Of a DNA stretch of 64,000 bases, positions 1 through 8,340 are shown one piece after another. The DNA comes from Burkholderiales bacterium (GTDB lineage: Bacteria; Pseudomonadota; Gammaproteobacteria; Burkholderiales; SG8-41). The notes below the pieces were generated by a model, which made no database searches, had not been told where the DNA came from, and saw only the letters and a program-made list of their open reading frames with translations. The stretch lies in the NCBI GenBank assembly GCA_030683105.1, contig JAUXMZ010000056.1, positions 28,532 to 92,531 on the forward strand, in the 5' to 3' direction. The position numbers and the translations under genes were made by a program. Within the stretch, counting starts at the first letter, position 1. Every line of letters starts with the position of its first letter.

Positions 1-1
1 C

Positions 2-418
2 GAGAAAATTGTCTTTGGCTCGCTGGGAGGCGCGGCGGCAGGCCCGGCGGTCTCGCCGCACTCAGGCGTCGCAAAGGCAACGGACGTGGGCAATGTAAAG
101 GTCGCCAAGGCCACCGGGCCGAATGCGCGGACCGTTGCGGAAATCGTTACCCAAAAAGGCGATCTCAAGAACAAGACCGTCCTGGTGCGCGGCAAGGTCG
201 TGAAGTTCACGCCGGACATACTCGGGAAAAACTGGGTCCATCTGCAGGATGGATCGGGCTCGGCCAAGGACAATACGCATGACGTGCTGGTGACCACCAA
301 AGATCAGGCCAAGATCGGGGATGTCGTGGTTGCCAAGGGCGTCGTGCACACCGACAAGGATCTGGGGTCCGGCTATTCGTATAAAGTGCTGATCGAAGAA
401 GCGGTCCTGCAGAAGTGA
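2..418 (+). CDS. OB-fold nucleotide-binding-like protein, 5' partial
   Basis: The frame is open from the window edge, so the true start and any signal peptide lie upstream. The visible 138 residues end in a small OB-fold-like domain: VAKATGPNARTVAEI, then VLVRGKVVKFTPDILGKNWVHLQDG, then a DVLVTT / VGDVVVAKG strand pattern. This resembles short periplasmic or lipoprotein proteins usually annotated as nucleotide-binding or NrfJ-like, often found near cytochrome genes. Whether it binds nucleic acid is not established. A GTG at 86 is an internal codon, not a convincing start, because the homologous region begins before it. Confidence 0.7.
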   Translation, partial: EKIVFGSLGGAAAGPAVSPHSGVAKATDVGNVKVAKATGPNARTVAEIVTQKGDLKNKTVLVRGKVVKFTPDILGKNWVHLQDGSGSAKDNTHDVLVTTKDQAKIGDVVVAKGVVHTDKDLGSGYSYKVLIEEAVLQK

Positions 419-651
419 GTTTCAGGCCGGCGCGGAACTGCTGGTTGTGTTTCAGACACTACTGACCGCTCTTAGGACCGGCGGCACACCCGCCCACGCC
501 TGCACTGTACAACCGATATTAAATCCTGTACATTGCCCCGGCAATCTGGACAACCCGCGATCAAGACACGTATGCGATCCATGAACGGCCTGCAAAAACC
601 GTCTTTCGATCCGGTCAGACGGGGGCAACCGGAAAACCGAATGGTGTATGC

Positions 652-679
652 TTGTCAAACTTTATTTGCCAACTAATTT
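652..679 (+). promoter_or_regulatory. Candidate sigma70 promoter
   Basis: TTGTCA at 652-657 and TAATTT at 674-679 are separated by 16 bp and lie about 35 bp before the start of the membrane protein gene at 715. The rest of the 419-714 gap shows no gene. Confidence 0.4.
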
Positions 680-714
680 AGTTTCATTTATTTCTTACCG
701 ACAGTGGAGACCAT

Positions 715-1347
715 ATGGAATTCTTTGGCAGCCTAGCATTCCGGCAGTGGGCCATGCACTTTTTAACCATTCTGTTCTTTGTCGGCGGAATCGTCGGGCT
801 CGCGGCTGGCGCAAGTCTGATCTTTAACGGCGAACGAACGCTGCGGTTTTTCAATTCCCTGAATCGCTGGGTGTCCATGCGCAGCACCTCCAAACCGCTC
901 GAGATTCCCCGTGATACCACCCAGACCGTCCAAAAATACCGGCGCTGGCTCGCGGTGTTCTTTATCGTCGGCGCCGTCTTTTCGTTATACGTCCTCTCCA
1001 TGAAGTTTGACGCTCGCGCGGCCATTTCCGCGTTGAATCTTGATACTCTGCGCGCCCCGGTCGCGGACTGGCTCGTCGCAAGCGCCAGGTGGATCCTGAT
1101 CGTCGGAAACCTGGCTGCGATTGCAGTCGGCATCATGCTCGGCTTTTTCCCCCTTGCACTAACCACTGTCGAGACCCGTGGCAGCAAGTGGTATTCGGAA
1201 CGGCGGGTTGTCAAAGGCTCGGACAAGATGAATCTGACGCTCGACAATTGGGTCGCGGCATTTCCCCGCACTACCGGCGTGATATTCATGCTTACCACCC
1301 TGATACTGGTGGGCAATTTCGGATTTACGTTGTTCGGTCTTCGCTAG
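715..1347 (+). CDS. Integral membrane protein of unknown function
   Basis: A 210-residue protein with about four hydrophobic segments (near residues 15-37, 78-97, 125-148 and 185-206) separated by basic loops, so probably an inner-membrane protein. I do not recognise a family. The ATG at 715 follows a GGAG about 8 nt upstream. It stands alone on the plus strand and converges on pssA with only 7 bp between the two stop codons. Confidence 0.75.
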   Translation: MEFFGSLAFRQWAMHFLTILFFVGGIVGLAAGASLIFNGERTLRFFNSLNRWVSMRSTSKPLEIPRDTTQTVQKYRRWLAVFFIVGAVFSLYVLSMKFDARAAISALNLDTLRAPVADWLVASARWILIVGNLAAIAVGIMLGFFPLALTTVETRGSKWYSERRVVKGSDKMNLTLDNWVAAFPRTTGVIFMLTTLILVGNFGFTLFGLR

Positions 1348-1354
1348 CCGGTAT

Positions 1355-1987
1355 TTAGAATTTGGGGATGCGCAGCGTTTTGCTGATCATCAAAGTCCCG
1401 GACACGACGAAAATCAGGGCCAGCGGGTGCAGTTCCCAGGGCCCCAGCGCCCAGGCGCCCCAGTAAATATTCCCGCCCAGCCTGTCCTGCCACGCGGCCC
1501 AGGCCAGCACACCGGCCAGCAGCGCGCTGGTGGGGATGGGCGTGCCTTCGAAGTAGGCGACTTTGTCCCCGCCCTGTGAAAGGCTCTCGGCGGTGACGTT
1601 GAACCGGGCCAGCCGGCTGACCCCGCAACACACGAAGTAGATCAGCGCCACCCAATCCCAGCCCCCGCGCAAGCCGGCAGCAAATCCAATTACCGCGGGA
1701 GCGACCCCGAATGAAATGATGTCCGCCAGCGAATCCAACTCGCGCCCGAGCGCCGAATGCGTATGCCGCCAACGCGCTATGCGGCCATCGAGCACATCAA
1801 ATATTACGGCGACCCACACCAGGGCTGCTGCGGTCAGGAACTGCGCTTTCGACGGATGACCCATGTAGGCCATGGCGCAAAAGACTGCCGCCACCCCGCA
1901 GGCGGCGTTGGCCAGCGTGAAAAAATCGGCCAGGTGAAACTCGCGTATCATCGTGAAATGCCTGGAAGGAGAATCAGTGCGACGCAT
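1355..1987 (-). CDS. pssA: CDP-diacylglycerol--serine O-phosphatidyltransferase (PssA-like)
   Basis: Integral membrane CDP-alcohol phosphatidyltransferase of about 210 residues. The signature D-x2-D-G-x2-A-R-x8-G-x3-D-x3-D is seen as DVLDGRIAR followed by LGRELDSLAD, which holds the metal and CDP-binding aspartates. It is followed by several hydrophobic helices. It should join CDP-diacylglycerol and L-serine to phosphatidylserine, the precursor of phosphatidylethanolamine. The fit to PssA rather than PgsA rests on overall length and the RFNV segment after the second helix pair. Translation may begin at the internal Met 13, where homologous sequence begins; neither start has a strong ribosome site. 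Confidence 0.85.
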   Translation of the reverse strand: MRRTDSPSRHFTMIREFHLADFFTLANAACGVAAVFCAMAYMGHPSKAQFLTAAALVWVAVIFDVLDGRIARWRHTHSALGRELDSLADIISFGVAPAVIGFAAGLRGGWDWVALIYFVCCGVSRLARFNVTAESLSQGGDKVAYFEGTPIPTSALLAGVLAWAAWQDRLGGNIYWGAWALGPWELHPLALIFVVSGTLMISKTLRIPKF

Positions 1988-2105
1988 AGCGCTCAGTCCA
2001 GTGCCAAGGGGGTAGCCCCGGGGGGTTGTAGCCGAACCCGAAAATGAATGTATGCCATTGTTTTATTTAATATTTTAGAGTGCCGTCTGCAAACTGCGAT
2101 GCGCG

Positions 2106-2498
2106 CTATATGAAGGCCTTGACCACGCCCCACGCCGCGCCCAACGCAAGCACCGCGAATACGAGAAACGCCAGCCCGAAAGCCGGCCCGCGCTTGGCTG
2201 CGTTCTGCTGGTAGGTTATTGCATACCACACCCGCGCAGCGAGCCACACCGCTCCCAGCACGGCCGACCACAGCCCGCTTACATACGCCGCGAACAGCCA
2301 TAGCACCGGCAGGAACGCCACCGCGCTTTCCAGCGTGTTCATCTGCACGCGGAACGCGCGCTCGAATGCCGGGTCGCCCGTCGTCGCGGGCGCTCTGACT
2401 TTGTATTTGCCGCGCGCCCTGCCCACATTCCCCGCGACGGCGAATAACAACAAGACTACTCCCAGAGTGATCAACGCCGGCCATCGAAAGTCATGCAT
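2106..2498 (-). CDS. MAPEG family membrane protein
   Basis: A 130-residue membrane protein with four predicted helices. The MAPEG signature FERAFRVQMNTLESAVAFLP lies in the first cytosolic loop (about residues 47-66). The family includes microsomal glutathione S-transferase-like proteins, but bacterial members of this type are mostly uncharacterised, so a glutathione-related role is only a family-level inference. The start is preceded by GGAGAAGGGC. Confidence 0.85.
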   Translation of the reverse strand: MHDFRWPALITLGVVLLLFAVAGNVGRARGKYKVRAPATTGDPAFERAFRVQMNTLESAVAFLPVLWLFAAYVSGLWSAVLGAVWLAARVWYAITYQQNAAKRGPAFGLAFLVFAVLALGAAWGVVKAFI

Positions 2499-2633
2499 TT
2501 GCCCTTCTCCACAAAAAAGGCCCAGACCCCTTCGCTACTTTACTCCAGTCAACCGAGAATCTGAGATGATATCTTCAATACTGGCCCCCTACCCGCCCCT
2601 CTCACCTTCCTTCTTCAGCTCATTACGCTCAGA

Positions 2634-3632
2634 TCACGCCGAAGCAGAAACGGTGAGTATGGGCTTGCCCACCATTTGTCTCGTCTCCAGTACGGCATGC
2701 GCTTCGGCCACGTTATCGAGCGAGTACTGCCTGGCGATGGTGATCTTGAGGGAGCCGTCAAGCAAGGCGCCAAAGATGGCGTCCGCGCGCCGCTGTATCG
2801 TTTGCGCATCAGGCAGATGATCGGCAAGACGCGGCCGGGTCAGGAACAGCGAGCCCGCCTCGCCGAGTTCTATCGGGTCCAGATCCTGGACCGGGCCCGA
2901 AACCGTGCCGTAATTGACAACCAGACCGCGCCGGCGCGTTGCGCGAAAACTGTCCCGCAAGGTTGCCTTGCCTATGGAATCGAAGACCACATCGACACCG
3001 TGCCCGCCGGTGGCTTCGCGGATGGCGTCGGCAAAGCGCCCGTTCTCGTACAACACCACCTGGTCGGCGCCCCGCGCCCGAGCCACTTCCGCTTTCTCGG
3101 GCGTGCTCGTCGTGGCGTAGACCCGCGCGCCGCAGCGCCGGGCCAACTGGATCAGGATCTGACCGATACCTCCCGATGCGGCATGAATCAGGCATGTCGT
3201 TCCAGGCTCAAGCCGTGCCACGTCATGCGCAAGATAATGCGCCGTGAATCCATGAAACAGCGCTGCCGCCGCCATTTTCAACGGCAGGGCCGCGGGCACT
3301 CTCACCACGCGCCAGGCCGCCACCACCGCATATTCGGCGTAACTGCCCCACACGATGCAATAAGCAACACGATCGCCGGGTAACAGTGTTGTGACCCCTT
3401 CCCCTGTGGCAACCACCTGTCCCGCGCCTTCCATGCCGAGCGTGCACGGCAGCATTACCGGATATGTGCGCGAGGTCGCGTATTTCCCCTCCCGCGTGTG
3501 TATGTCCATGAAATTAATGCCCGAATGGCTGATGCGTATCAGGACCTCGCCGGGACCGGCGACGGGAACGGGAATGCGGCGCCGGATGAGTACCTCAGGG
3601 CCGCCGTAACGGTCAATCTGTATGCTCTGCAA
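2634..3632 (-). CDS. NADPH:quinone reductase-like zinc-independent MDR oxidoreductase
   Basis: A 332-residue medium-chain dehydrogenase/reductase of the QOR type. An N-terminal GroES-like domain (GMEGAGQVVATGEGV about residues 88-102) is followed by a Rossmann domain with the cofactor loop HAASGGIGQ (about 150-158). The structural-zinc cysteine cluster of alcohol dehydrogenases is absent, as in QorA. It probably reduces quinones or enones with NADPH; the substrate is unknown. The open frame begins with TTG at 3632, and the first residues MQSIQI match the usual start of the family. Confidence 0.85.
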   Translation of the reverse strand: MQSIQIDRYGGPEVLIRRRIPVPVAGPGEVLIRISHSGINFMDIHTREGKYATSRTYPVMLPCTLGMEGAGQVVATGEGVTTLLPGDRVAYCIVWGSYAEYAVVAAWRVVRVPAALPLKMAAAALFHGFTAHYLAHDVARLEPGTTCLIHAASGGIGQILIQLARRCGARVYATTSTPEKAEVARARGADQVVLYENGRFADAIREATGGHGVDVVFDSIGKATLRDSFRATRRRGLVVNYGTVSGPVQDLDPIELGEAGSLFLTRPRLADHLPDAQTIQRRADAIFGALLDGSLKITIARQYSLDNVAEAHAVLETRQMVGKPILTVSASA

Positions 3633-3795
3633 CTGAAAGGCTCTTTAGAGTCCCTGACGAAACGCGTGATGCGCTGGACAACCGGTTTTGCCCGGTTCGG
3701 TGACCATTCTATTCCGATATCAGTGCGTTGAGCGGTGAAGCGTGGAGGGTCCCGGCCATGAGTGCATCGTAGAATGCAGCAAGACCGTTCCCCAA

Positions 3796-3823
3796 TAAAA
3801 AAGGCAGGGTAAAAACCCTGCCC
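3796..3823 (-). terminator. Rho-independent terminator of the Ala/Lys repeat gene
   Basis: On the minus strand a perfect 8-bp stem (GGCAGGGT and its complement, 3803-3810 with 3815-3822, loop of 4) is followed directly by a run of T. It starts about 20 bp after the stop codon at 3844. Confidence 0.85.
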
Positions 3824-3843
3824 TTCTCGAATAAAAACGGAGA

Positions 3844-4218
3844 TTACTTTTTGGTATCGTCTTTCTTCATTTCGGCTTTCTCTTTCGCCGGTTCTTTCTT
3901 CGCTGCTTTTGCTTCTTTGGCATCAGCTGCGGCTTTCGCTTTTGCTGCCTTCGCTTCGGCGGCGGCTTTCGCTTTCGCTTCTTTCGCATCAGCTGCGGCC
4001 TTCGCTTTTTCGGCCTTCGCATCAACGGCTACTTCCTTTTTTTCTGCTTTCGCGTCAACGGCTACTTTCGCTTTTTCTGCTTTCGCATCAACGGTAACTT
4101 TCGCTTTTTCTTCTTTCTTCACTTCGTCTTTTTTCGCGGCGTCAGCGGCAAAAACCGAAGCCGAACCCAGGCCAAACAGGACTACAACGAGAGCGGGGAT
4201 TAATTTGTTCATTTTCAT
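3844..4218 (-). CDS. Exported Ala/Lys-rich protein with 11-residue repeats
   Basis: A 124-residue protein. A signal peptide (MKMNKLIPALVVVLFGLG then SASVFA-A, cleavage after about residue 24) precedes a low-complexity domain made only of A, K, E, D and V. From about residue 42 it contains six consecutive 11-residue units of the form VDAKAEKAKVA, drifting to ADAKEAKAKAA. This hendecad spacing predicts one long, highly charged helix or helical bundle. The tail is lysine-rich (KKEPAKEKAEMKKDD). No catalytic motif is visible. It could bind polyanions, cell wall or a partner helix; no function is assigned. It is a single-gene unit with its own terminator. Confidence 0.75.
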   Translation of the reverse strand: MKMNKLIPALVVVLFGLGSASVFAADAAKKDEVKKEEKAKVTVDAKAEKAKVAVDAKAEKKEVAVDAKAEKAKAAADAKEAKAKAAAEAKAAKAKAAADAKEAKAAKKEPAKEKAEMKKDDTKK

Positions 4219-4414
4219 TCCTGACTAAGAGAGTTATGGGGATAGATTTGACCGACTATGCGTGGGCTATCCTATTTAACGCCTCAGCGGAATAAGCGTT
4301 GACGGGCACGCGACAATCACGGTGTCGAGATAATAATGCAACTATTTGTTTATATTACATATTTATAGATAAGCGCCGAAGGGCAGATATATTTAGCGGG
4401 CAGGGCGGACCCGG

Positions 4415-4759
4415 TCAGCTGGCCGACATCTCCTCGTAAGCGCTGAGCGCTTCGGCAGCGTACATCAGCGACGGGCCCCCGCCCATGTACACGGCCATGC
4501 CCAGCGCTTCTTCGAGTTGTGCGCGCGTCACGCCAAGCTTGATCAGCGCTTCGACATGGAATCCGATGCAGGCATCGCAGTGCGCGGCCACACCCAGCGC
4601 CAGCGCAATCAGTTCCTTGGTTTTCTTGTCGAGCGCCCCGTCGCGCAATGCGGCCTGGGCCATCATGCTGAAGCCCTTGGTCGTATCCGGTATATCCGCC
4701 CGCAGTTTCGCCAGCGAAGCCGACACGCTTTTCGTGATGTCCCGGTAGCTTTTGCTCAC
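4415..4759 (-). CDS. AhpD-like / carboxymuconolactone decarboxylase family protein
   Basis: About 114 residues. The CMD/AhpD fold signature is a helix pair with HCDACIGFH, i.e. the redox CxxC followed by His, at about residues 63-71. Family members reduce disulfides or peroxides, or decarboxylate lactones; an intact CxxC favours thiol redox activity. A TTG at 4774 extends the frame, but the GTG at 4757-4759 has AAGGA six bases upstream and gives the usual start VSKSYRDI. It lies about 95 bp after the rhodanese gene and could be the tail of the sulfur operon. Confidence 0.85.
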   Translation of the reverse strand: MSKSYRDITKSVSASLAKLRADIPDTTKGFSMMAQAALRDGALDKKTKELIALALGVAAHCDACIGFHVEALIKLGVTRAQLEEALGMAVYMGGGPSLMYAAEALSAYEEMSAS

Positions 4760-4854
4760 AGCCCGTCCTTTCAAAAATTTAAATGGCCCGTGAGCCGCCC
4801 GGGGCTGCCAATAGCAAGTCCCTCCCCCTGCCGAGGGAGGTAGCGACAGACTGC

Positions 4855-6018
4855 CTATGACTTGCCCTTGAGCTGGTAACTGCCGTCAGCGGCGAAAGTA
4901 ATTTCGGCGTCGACGAAATAGGCCTGGACTTCGGCGCGCAGCAGCTTGACCGTGTCGTAGGCTTCGCCGGACCGGCCGCCGGTCGAACACAGAAAGATGA
5001 CCGGTTTGTCGGTGGGCAGGGAGGCCAGTTTTTTATCCAGTTCACCGATCGGGATGTTGACCGCGCCTTTGAGGTGTCCCCGCGCAAACTCCTTGGCATC
5101 GCGCACATCGACGAACAGCACCGCATTGGGCGTTTCCTTGACCAGCTTTTCGAACGAGGCATTGGTAATGCTGCCCTTCTCCTTGCCGGGAACAATGTCC
5201 ACAGCCTGTTTCGCTGCGACAGGAGCCGGTCCGGCGTCTGCAGCAGCCGCGGTTTTCATCTCCGGATACGCCTTGCCCCATCCGGGATAGCCCTCGGCAT
5301 AGGTCTTGACGTTGGTGTACCCGAGCGCGCGCGCCTTGTCCGCGGACTTGTCTGAGAGATTGCACTCCAGGCCGCCGCAGTAAAACACCAGAAAGGTCGA
5401 CTTGTCAGCCGGCAGCTGGCTGACGTTTTTATCGAACTCGCTGTCCGGGATATTGACCGCGCCCGGTATGGCGCCCTGCCCGAAAACACGCTTCGGCCGG
5501 GAGTCGATCAGCATGAACTTTTCCTTGTCATCGAACAGTTTTTTCACGAAGACGGTGCTGACCGACAGCGGCAGCCCGGCCTTGCTCCACGCCGGATTGC
5601 CTTCGGCGTACACCTTGATGTTGGTGTAGCCGAGCTTTTCCATCTTGTGCGCGACATTGTGGCTCAGCATGCATTCGAGCCCGCCGCAGTATACGATCAC
5701 CAGCATGTTCTTGTCGGCGGGCAGCCGATTCGTCATCTTGTCGAACTGCGAATCGGGAATGTTGACCGCGCCCGGCAGATGGCCGTTGTCGTATTGACGT
5801 GCCGCCGGCCGCGCATCGATGAGCACCACATCCTTGCGCGGCGGAATGTCGACATACTGCTTGACGAAATCGGTGCCGACGAGGTTCTTGTAATAGCCCT
5901 CTTTCATCTGTACCTGCGCCTGCGCCGATTCAATAAACCCGGGCGGCGCAACCAGGGTTGCCAGCGGCAACGCTAGGACCGAAACTGACATGATTTGGAC
6001 GATAAGTTTCGTTTTCAT
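4855..6018 (-). CDS. Periplasmic triple-rhodanese-domain protein
   Basis: A 387-residue protein with a signal peptide ending near ESAQAQ (about residue 35) and three rhodanese domains. Domain 1 has the active loop YCGGLECML (about 110-118), domain 2 YCGGLECNL (about 215-223) and domain 3 LCSTGGRSG (about 344-352), so each keeps a catalytic cysteine. The first two domains are near copies (ARPAARQYDNGHLPGAVNIP versus SRPKRVFGQGAIPGAVNIP), with an extra cysteine in the loop. It should bind or transfer sulfane sulfur in the periplasm. It ends the octaheme cytochrome operon, 12 bp after the YeeE/YedE gene, with AAGGAG before its ATG. Confidence 0.9.
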   Translation of the reverse strand: MKTKLIVQIMSVSVLALPLATLVAPPGFIESAQAQVQMKEGYYKNLVGTDFVKQYVDIPPRKDVVLIDARPAARQYDNGHLPGAVNIPDSQFDKMTNRLPADKNMLVIVYCGGLECMLSHNVAHKMEKLGYTNIKVYAEGNPAWSKAGLPLSVSTVFVKKLFDDKEKFMLIDSRPKRVFGQGAIPGAVNIPDSEFDKNVSQLPADKSTFLVFYCGGLECNLSDKSADKARALGYTNVKTYAEGYPGWGKAYPEMKTAAAADAGPAPVAAKQAVDIVPGKEKGSITNASFEKLVKETPNAVLFVDVRDAKEFARGHLKGAVNIPIGELDKKLASLPTDKPVIFLCSTGGRSGEAYDTVKLLRAEVQAYFVDAEITFAADGSYQLKGKS

Positions 6019-6030
6019 GATGGCTCCTTT

Positions 6031-7257
6031 TTATAGCACTGTGAATTTTTCGGTAGACTCGTTGTAGCGCACCGCCAGATACCAGATGAGCAGGATGCCG
6101 AAACAAAGCAGGTAGGTGAGCCCCCATCCGCCGAGCAGATTCGGCAGGTAGGCCTGGACTCCGACCTTGGTGAATTCGACCAGATCGAGATTCATGTCGG
6201 GGGTAAGCAGCTGCCAGTACTGGGCGATGCCGGAGAAGGTGGAACCGGCCCACGCGAAGAAAAACCCGGCTACCCACAGTTTCAGATGCCCTTCTCCCAT
6301 GCGCCACAGCGCGCCCGAGGCGCAGCCGCCGGCGAAGATCATGCCGGTGCCGAAGATGAATCCGCCGCCGAGCGAACCGATCCAGAACGCCGCCGGGATG
6401 GCCACATACGGATCGATCACCTTGTTCTGGAACAACAGCGATCCGGCTACTATCCCCAGTGCCAGCGCGAGAATGATGGCTTTAGACATCTCGCCCTCGG
6501 CCGTCATGAACGGCTCGCGAAACGCCCGCGCAAAGCAGATGCGCGAGCGGTGCAGCACGAATCCCATGGCAAGACCGGCCAGAATAATGATCGCGCGCGC
6601 CGCCAGCTTGTCGTCGTCGGCAGCCGCCCACTGTGCCGCCCACAGGCCGACGGCTGCGAGCAGCAGCACCCCGAACAGCGGATACCAGCTGCGCAACGGC
6701 GCCGAAACAGCGACCTTGGGCGCCTGCATGCCCCACTCGATATGTTCCATCGTCCATAACAGCAATTTAAGCCCGATCACCGCACCTGCCAGCAGTCCGG
6801 CCCCCATCGCCCAGCCGGCGGGTGAAGCGTGCATCAGCGGGGTGAAGAAGCCGCCGGTCGTGCAGCCGCCGGCAAGTGATGCGCCTATGCCCATCAGGGT
6901 GCCGCCCACTGCGCCCCAGACGTATTCGAGCCTGGGCGCCCGGATCAGGCCGAACTGGCGCGACATCATGGCGGCAGCGACCGCGCCCAGTATCAGCGTC
7001 ATGTTCATCAGCGACATGCGGTGCAGCAACGGCGATTCGAGATTGGGCTTGATGTTGAGCAGCGGCCCCAGGCCGATGGCGTGATTGAGCCAGTCGCCCC
7101 ATAACTTGAGCCCGCCATAGATACCCCAGAACAGCCCGCTCACCATCAATCCGACGATGATCAGCACCATCAGGATCGCGCCGACATAGGGCGACCACTG
7201 CTCGACGAACAGCGCTTCGTAATCCTTGCGCAGGCCGTTCACCCAATTCGCACTCAC
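6031..7257 (-). CDS. YeeE/YedE family (TsuA-like) sulfur-compound transporter
   Basis: A 408-residue polytopic membrane protein with two homologous halves. The conserved cysteine motifs of the YeeE/YedE family are present: GGCTTGGFF in the first half, SRICFARAF in the middle and GGCASGALWRMGEG in the second half. In characterised TsuA these cysteines line a thiosulfate path, so thiosulfate or a related sulfur species is the likely substrate. The start is GTG (MSANW), with AAGGG about 8 nt upstream, 18 bp after the cytochrome c stop. Placement between a cytochrome and a rhodanese fits sulfur uptake. Confidence 0.88.
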   Translation of the reverse strand: MSANWVNGLRKDYEALFVEQWSPYVGAILMVLIIVGLMVSGLFWGIYGGLKLWGDWLNHAIGLGPLLNIKPNLESPLLHRMSLMNMTLILGAVAAAMMSRQFGLIRAPRLEYVWGAVGGTLMGIGASLAGGCTTGGFFTPLMHASPAGWAMGAGLLAGAVIGLKLLLWTMEHIEWGMQAPKVAVSAPLRSWYPLFGVLLLAAVGLWAAQWAAADDDKLAARAIIILAGLAMGFVLHRSRICFARAFREPFMTAEGEMSKAIILALALGIVAGSLLFQNKVIDPYVAIPAAFWIGSLGGGFIFGTGMIFAGGCASGALWRMGEGHLKLWVAGFFFAWAGSTFSGIAQYWQLLTPDMNLDLVEFTKVGVQAYLPNLLGGWGLTYLLCFGILLIWYLAVRYNESTEKFTVL

Positions 7258-7275
7258 GACAGGCCCTTCTCTGCC

Positions 7276-7674
7276 TTATTGGCAACGTGACGGGTTGTCC
7301 GAATCCTTCGCGCCATACAGCACCCAGGCCTTGATATCGGCCTGCAGTTCGGCATCCGGCACCTCGAGAAACTTCTCCGCGGCCTTGTTCTTGGTCTTGA
7401 TGCTGTCACGGTAGGCGCGGCTGGTCGCGTACTTGAGCGAGGGATTGCTTTTCTTCGTCGCATCGTGCTTGTCGGCGGTGATATAGGCGGTCCACTCGGC
7501 CTTGGTCTTTTCGTTGGGCGAGATGGTTTTTTTCGCCATCGACTGGTGACAGTCCGTGCAGACCTGCCGGTAATACACCCGGCCCCGTTTCCAGTCGCCG
7601 TCGTAGGCGCCAGCAGTGCCGACCATCACGATGCCGAGCACGGCACCCATCAGCAATTGTTTAGTCATCCTCAT
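7276..7674 (-). CDS. Monoheme c-type cytochrome
   Basis: A 132-residue exported protein: signal peptide (MRMTKQLLMGAVLGIVMVG, cleavage near TAGA-YD) and one heme site CTDCH at about residues 39-43. The rest is lysine-rich, with a C-terminal helix NAELQADIKAW-like element typical of small class I cytochromes. A distal methionine ligand is not obvious. It probably shuttles electrons between the cytochrome b and the octaheme protein encoded beside it. The ATG at 7674 is preceded by AAGGAG, 18 bp after the cytochrome b stop. Confidence 0.88.
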   Translation of the reverse strand: MRMTKQLLMGAVLGIVMVGTAGAYDGDWKRGRVYYRQVCTDCHQSMAKKTISPNEKTKAEWTAYITADKHDATKKSNPSLKYATSRAYRDSIKTKNKAAEKFLEVPDAELQADIKAWVLYGAKDSDNPSRCQ

Positions 7675-7692
7675 TTCAGTCTCCTTGAAAAA

Positions 7693-8328
7693 TTAACCTG
7701 CTGATTTCCCTGCCGGCGCAGCCCCGTGATCCTCAACATCCTCGTAGCCGATGATCATCGCCTTGATGTGCGCAGTCGGCGTGTGGCCTGCGGTAGCAAG
7801 GTAAATATGGGCAATGAAGAAAATCAGCATCAGGAAGGCAGCGGCGGTGTGCACGAGGGCGATCGGAGCCAGTGGCAGCCCGCCAAGACCGATGGCGCCG
7901 AGATCGCGGTAGAACAGGTAAGCGAACCCGCTGATCCAGATCAGTGGATTGATCAGCAGTTTCACGAACAGATAGGCCAGTCTTTGCAGCGGATTGTGCT
8001 TGATTAACGGCGTCGTGCGAAACGGATGAGGCGCATCGGTAAAAATCCCGGTGACGTAGTATTTCACCATGACATCGACCTTTTCCATGGTCGGGATGTA
8101 CTGCTTCCATTCGCCGGTGGTGAAATGCCAGAAGATGGCGAATACCCACAGGGCGACCAGCGCCCACGCCGCATTGGTGTGCAGTTGCGCCGCCTTGGCC
8201 CAGCCCAGCAGCGTGTACGTGCCGTGCACCTCGAAGCCGGTCAGCATCATGAATATGATCAGCGCGGCCTGAGTCCAGTGCCAGAAGCGCTCAAAGCGTT
8301 TGAAGATGTATACGCGTTGCGTGGTCAT
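7693..8328 (-). CDS. Cytochrome b561-type membrane subunit (Ni/Fe-hydrogenase or FdnI-like)
   Basis: A 211-residue membrane protein with four to five helices and the histidine pattern of the FdnI/HyaC cytochrome b family: FERFWHWTQAALI near the N terminus, LHTNAAWALVALW, IFWHFTTGEW and ALVHTAAAFLMLIFFIAHIY near residues 155-180. It should carry two b hemes and link the quinone pool to the periplasmic cytochromes encoded on either side. The start has GGAG 8 nt upstream, 12 bp after the octaheme gene. Confidence 0.9.
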   Translation of the reverse strand: MTTQRVYIFKRFERFWHWTQAALIIFMMLTGFEVHGTYTLLGWAKAAQLHTNAAWALVALWVFAIFWHFTTGEWKQYIPTMEKVDVMVKYYVTGIFTDAPHPFRTTPLIKHNPLQRLAYLFVKLLINPLIWISGFAYLFYRDLGAIGLGGLPLAPIALVHTAAAFLMLIFFIAHIYLATAGHTPTAHIKAMIIGYEDVEDHGAAPAGKSAG

Positions 8329-8340
8329 TTTTTTGCTCCA

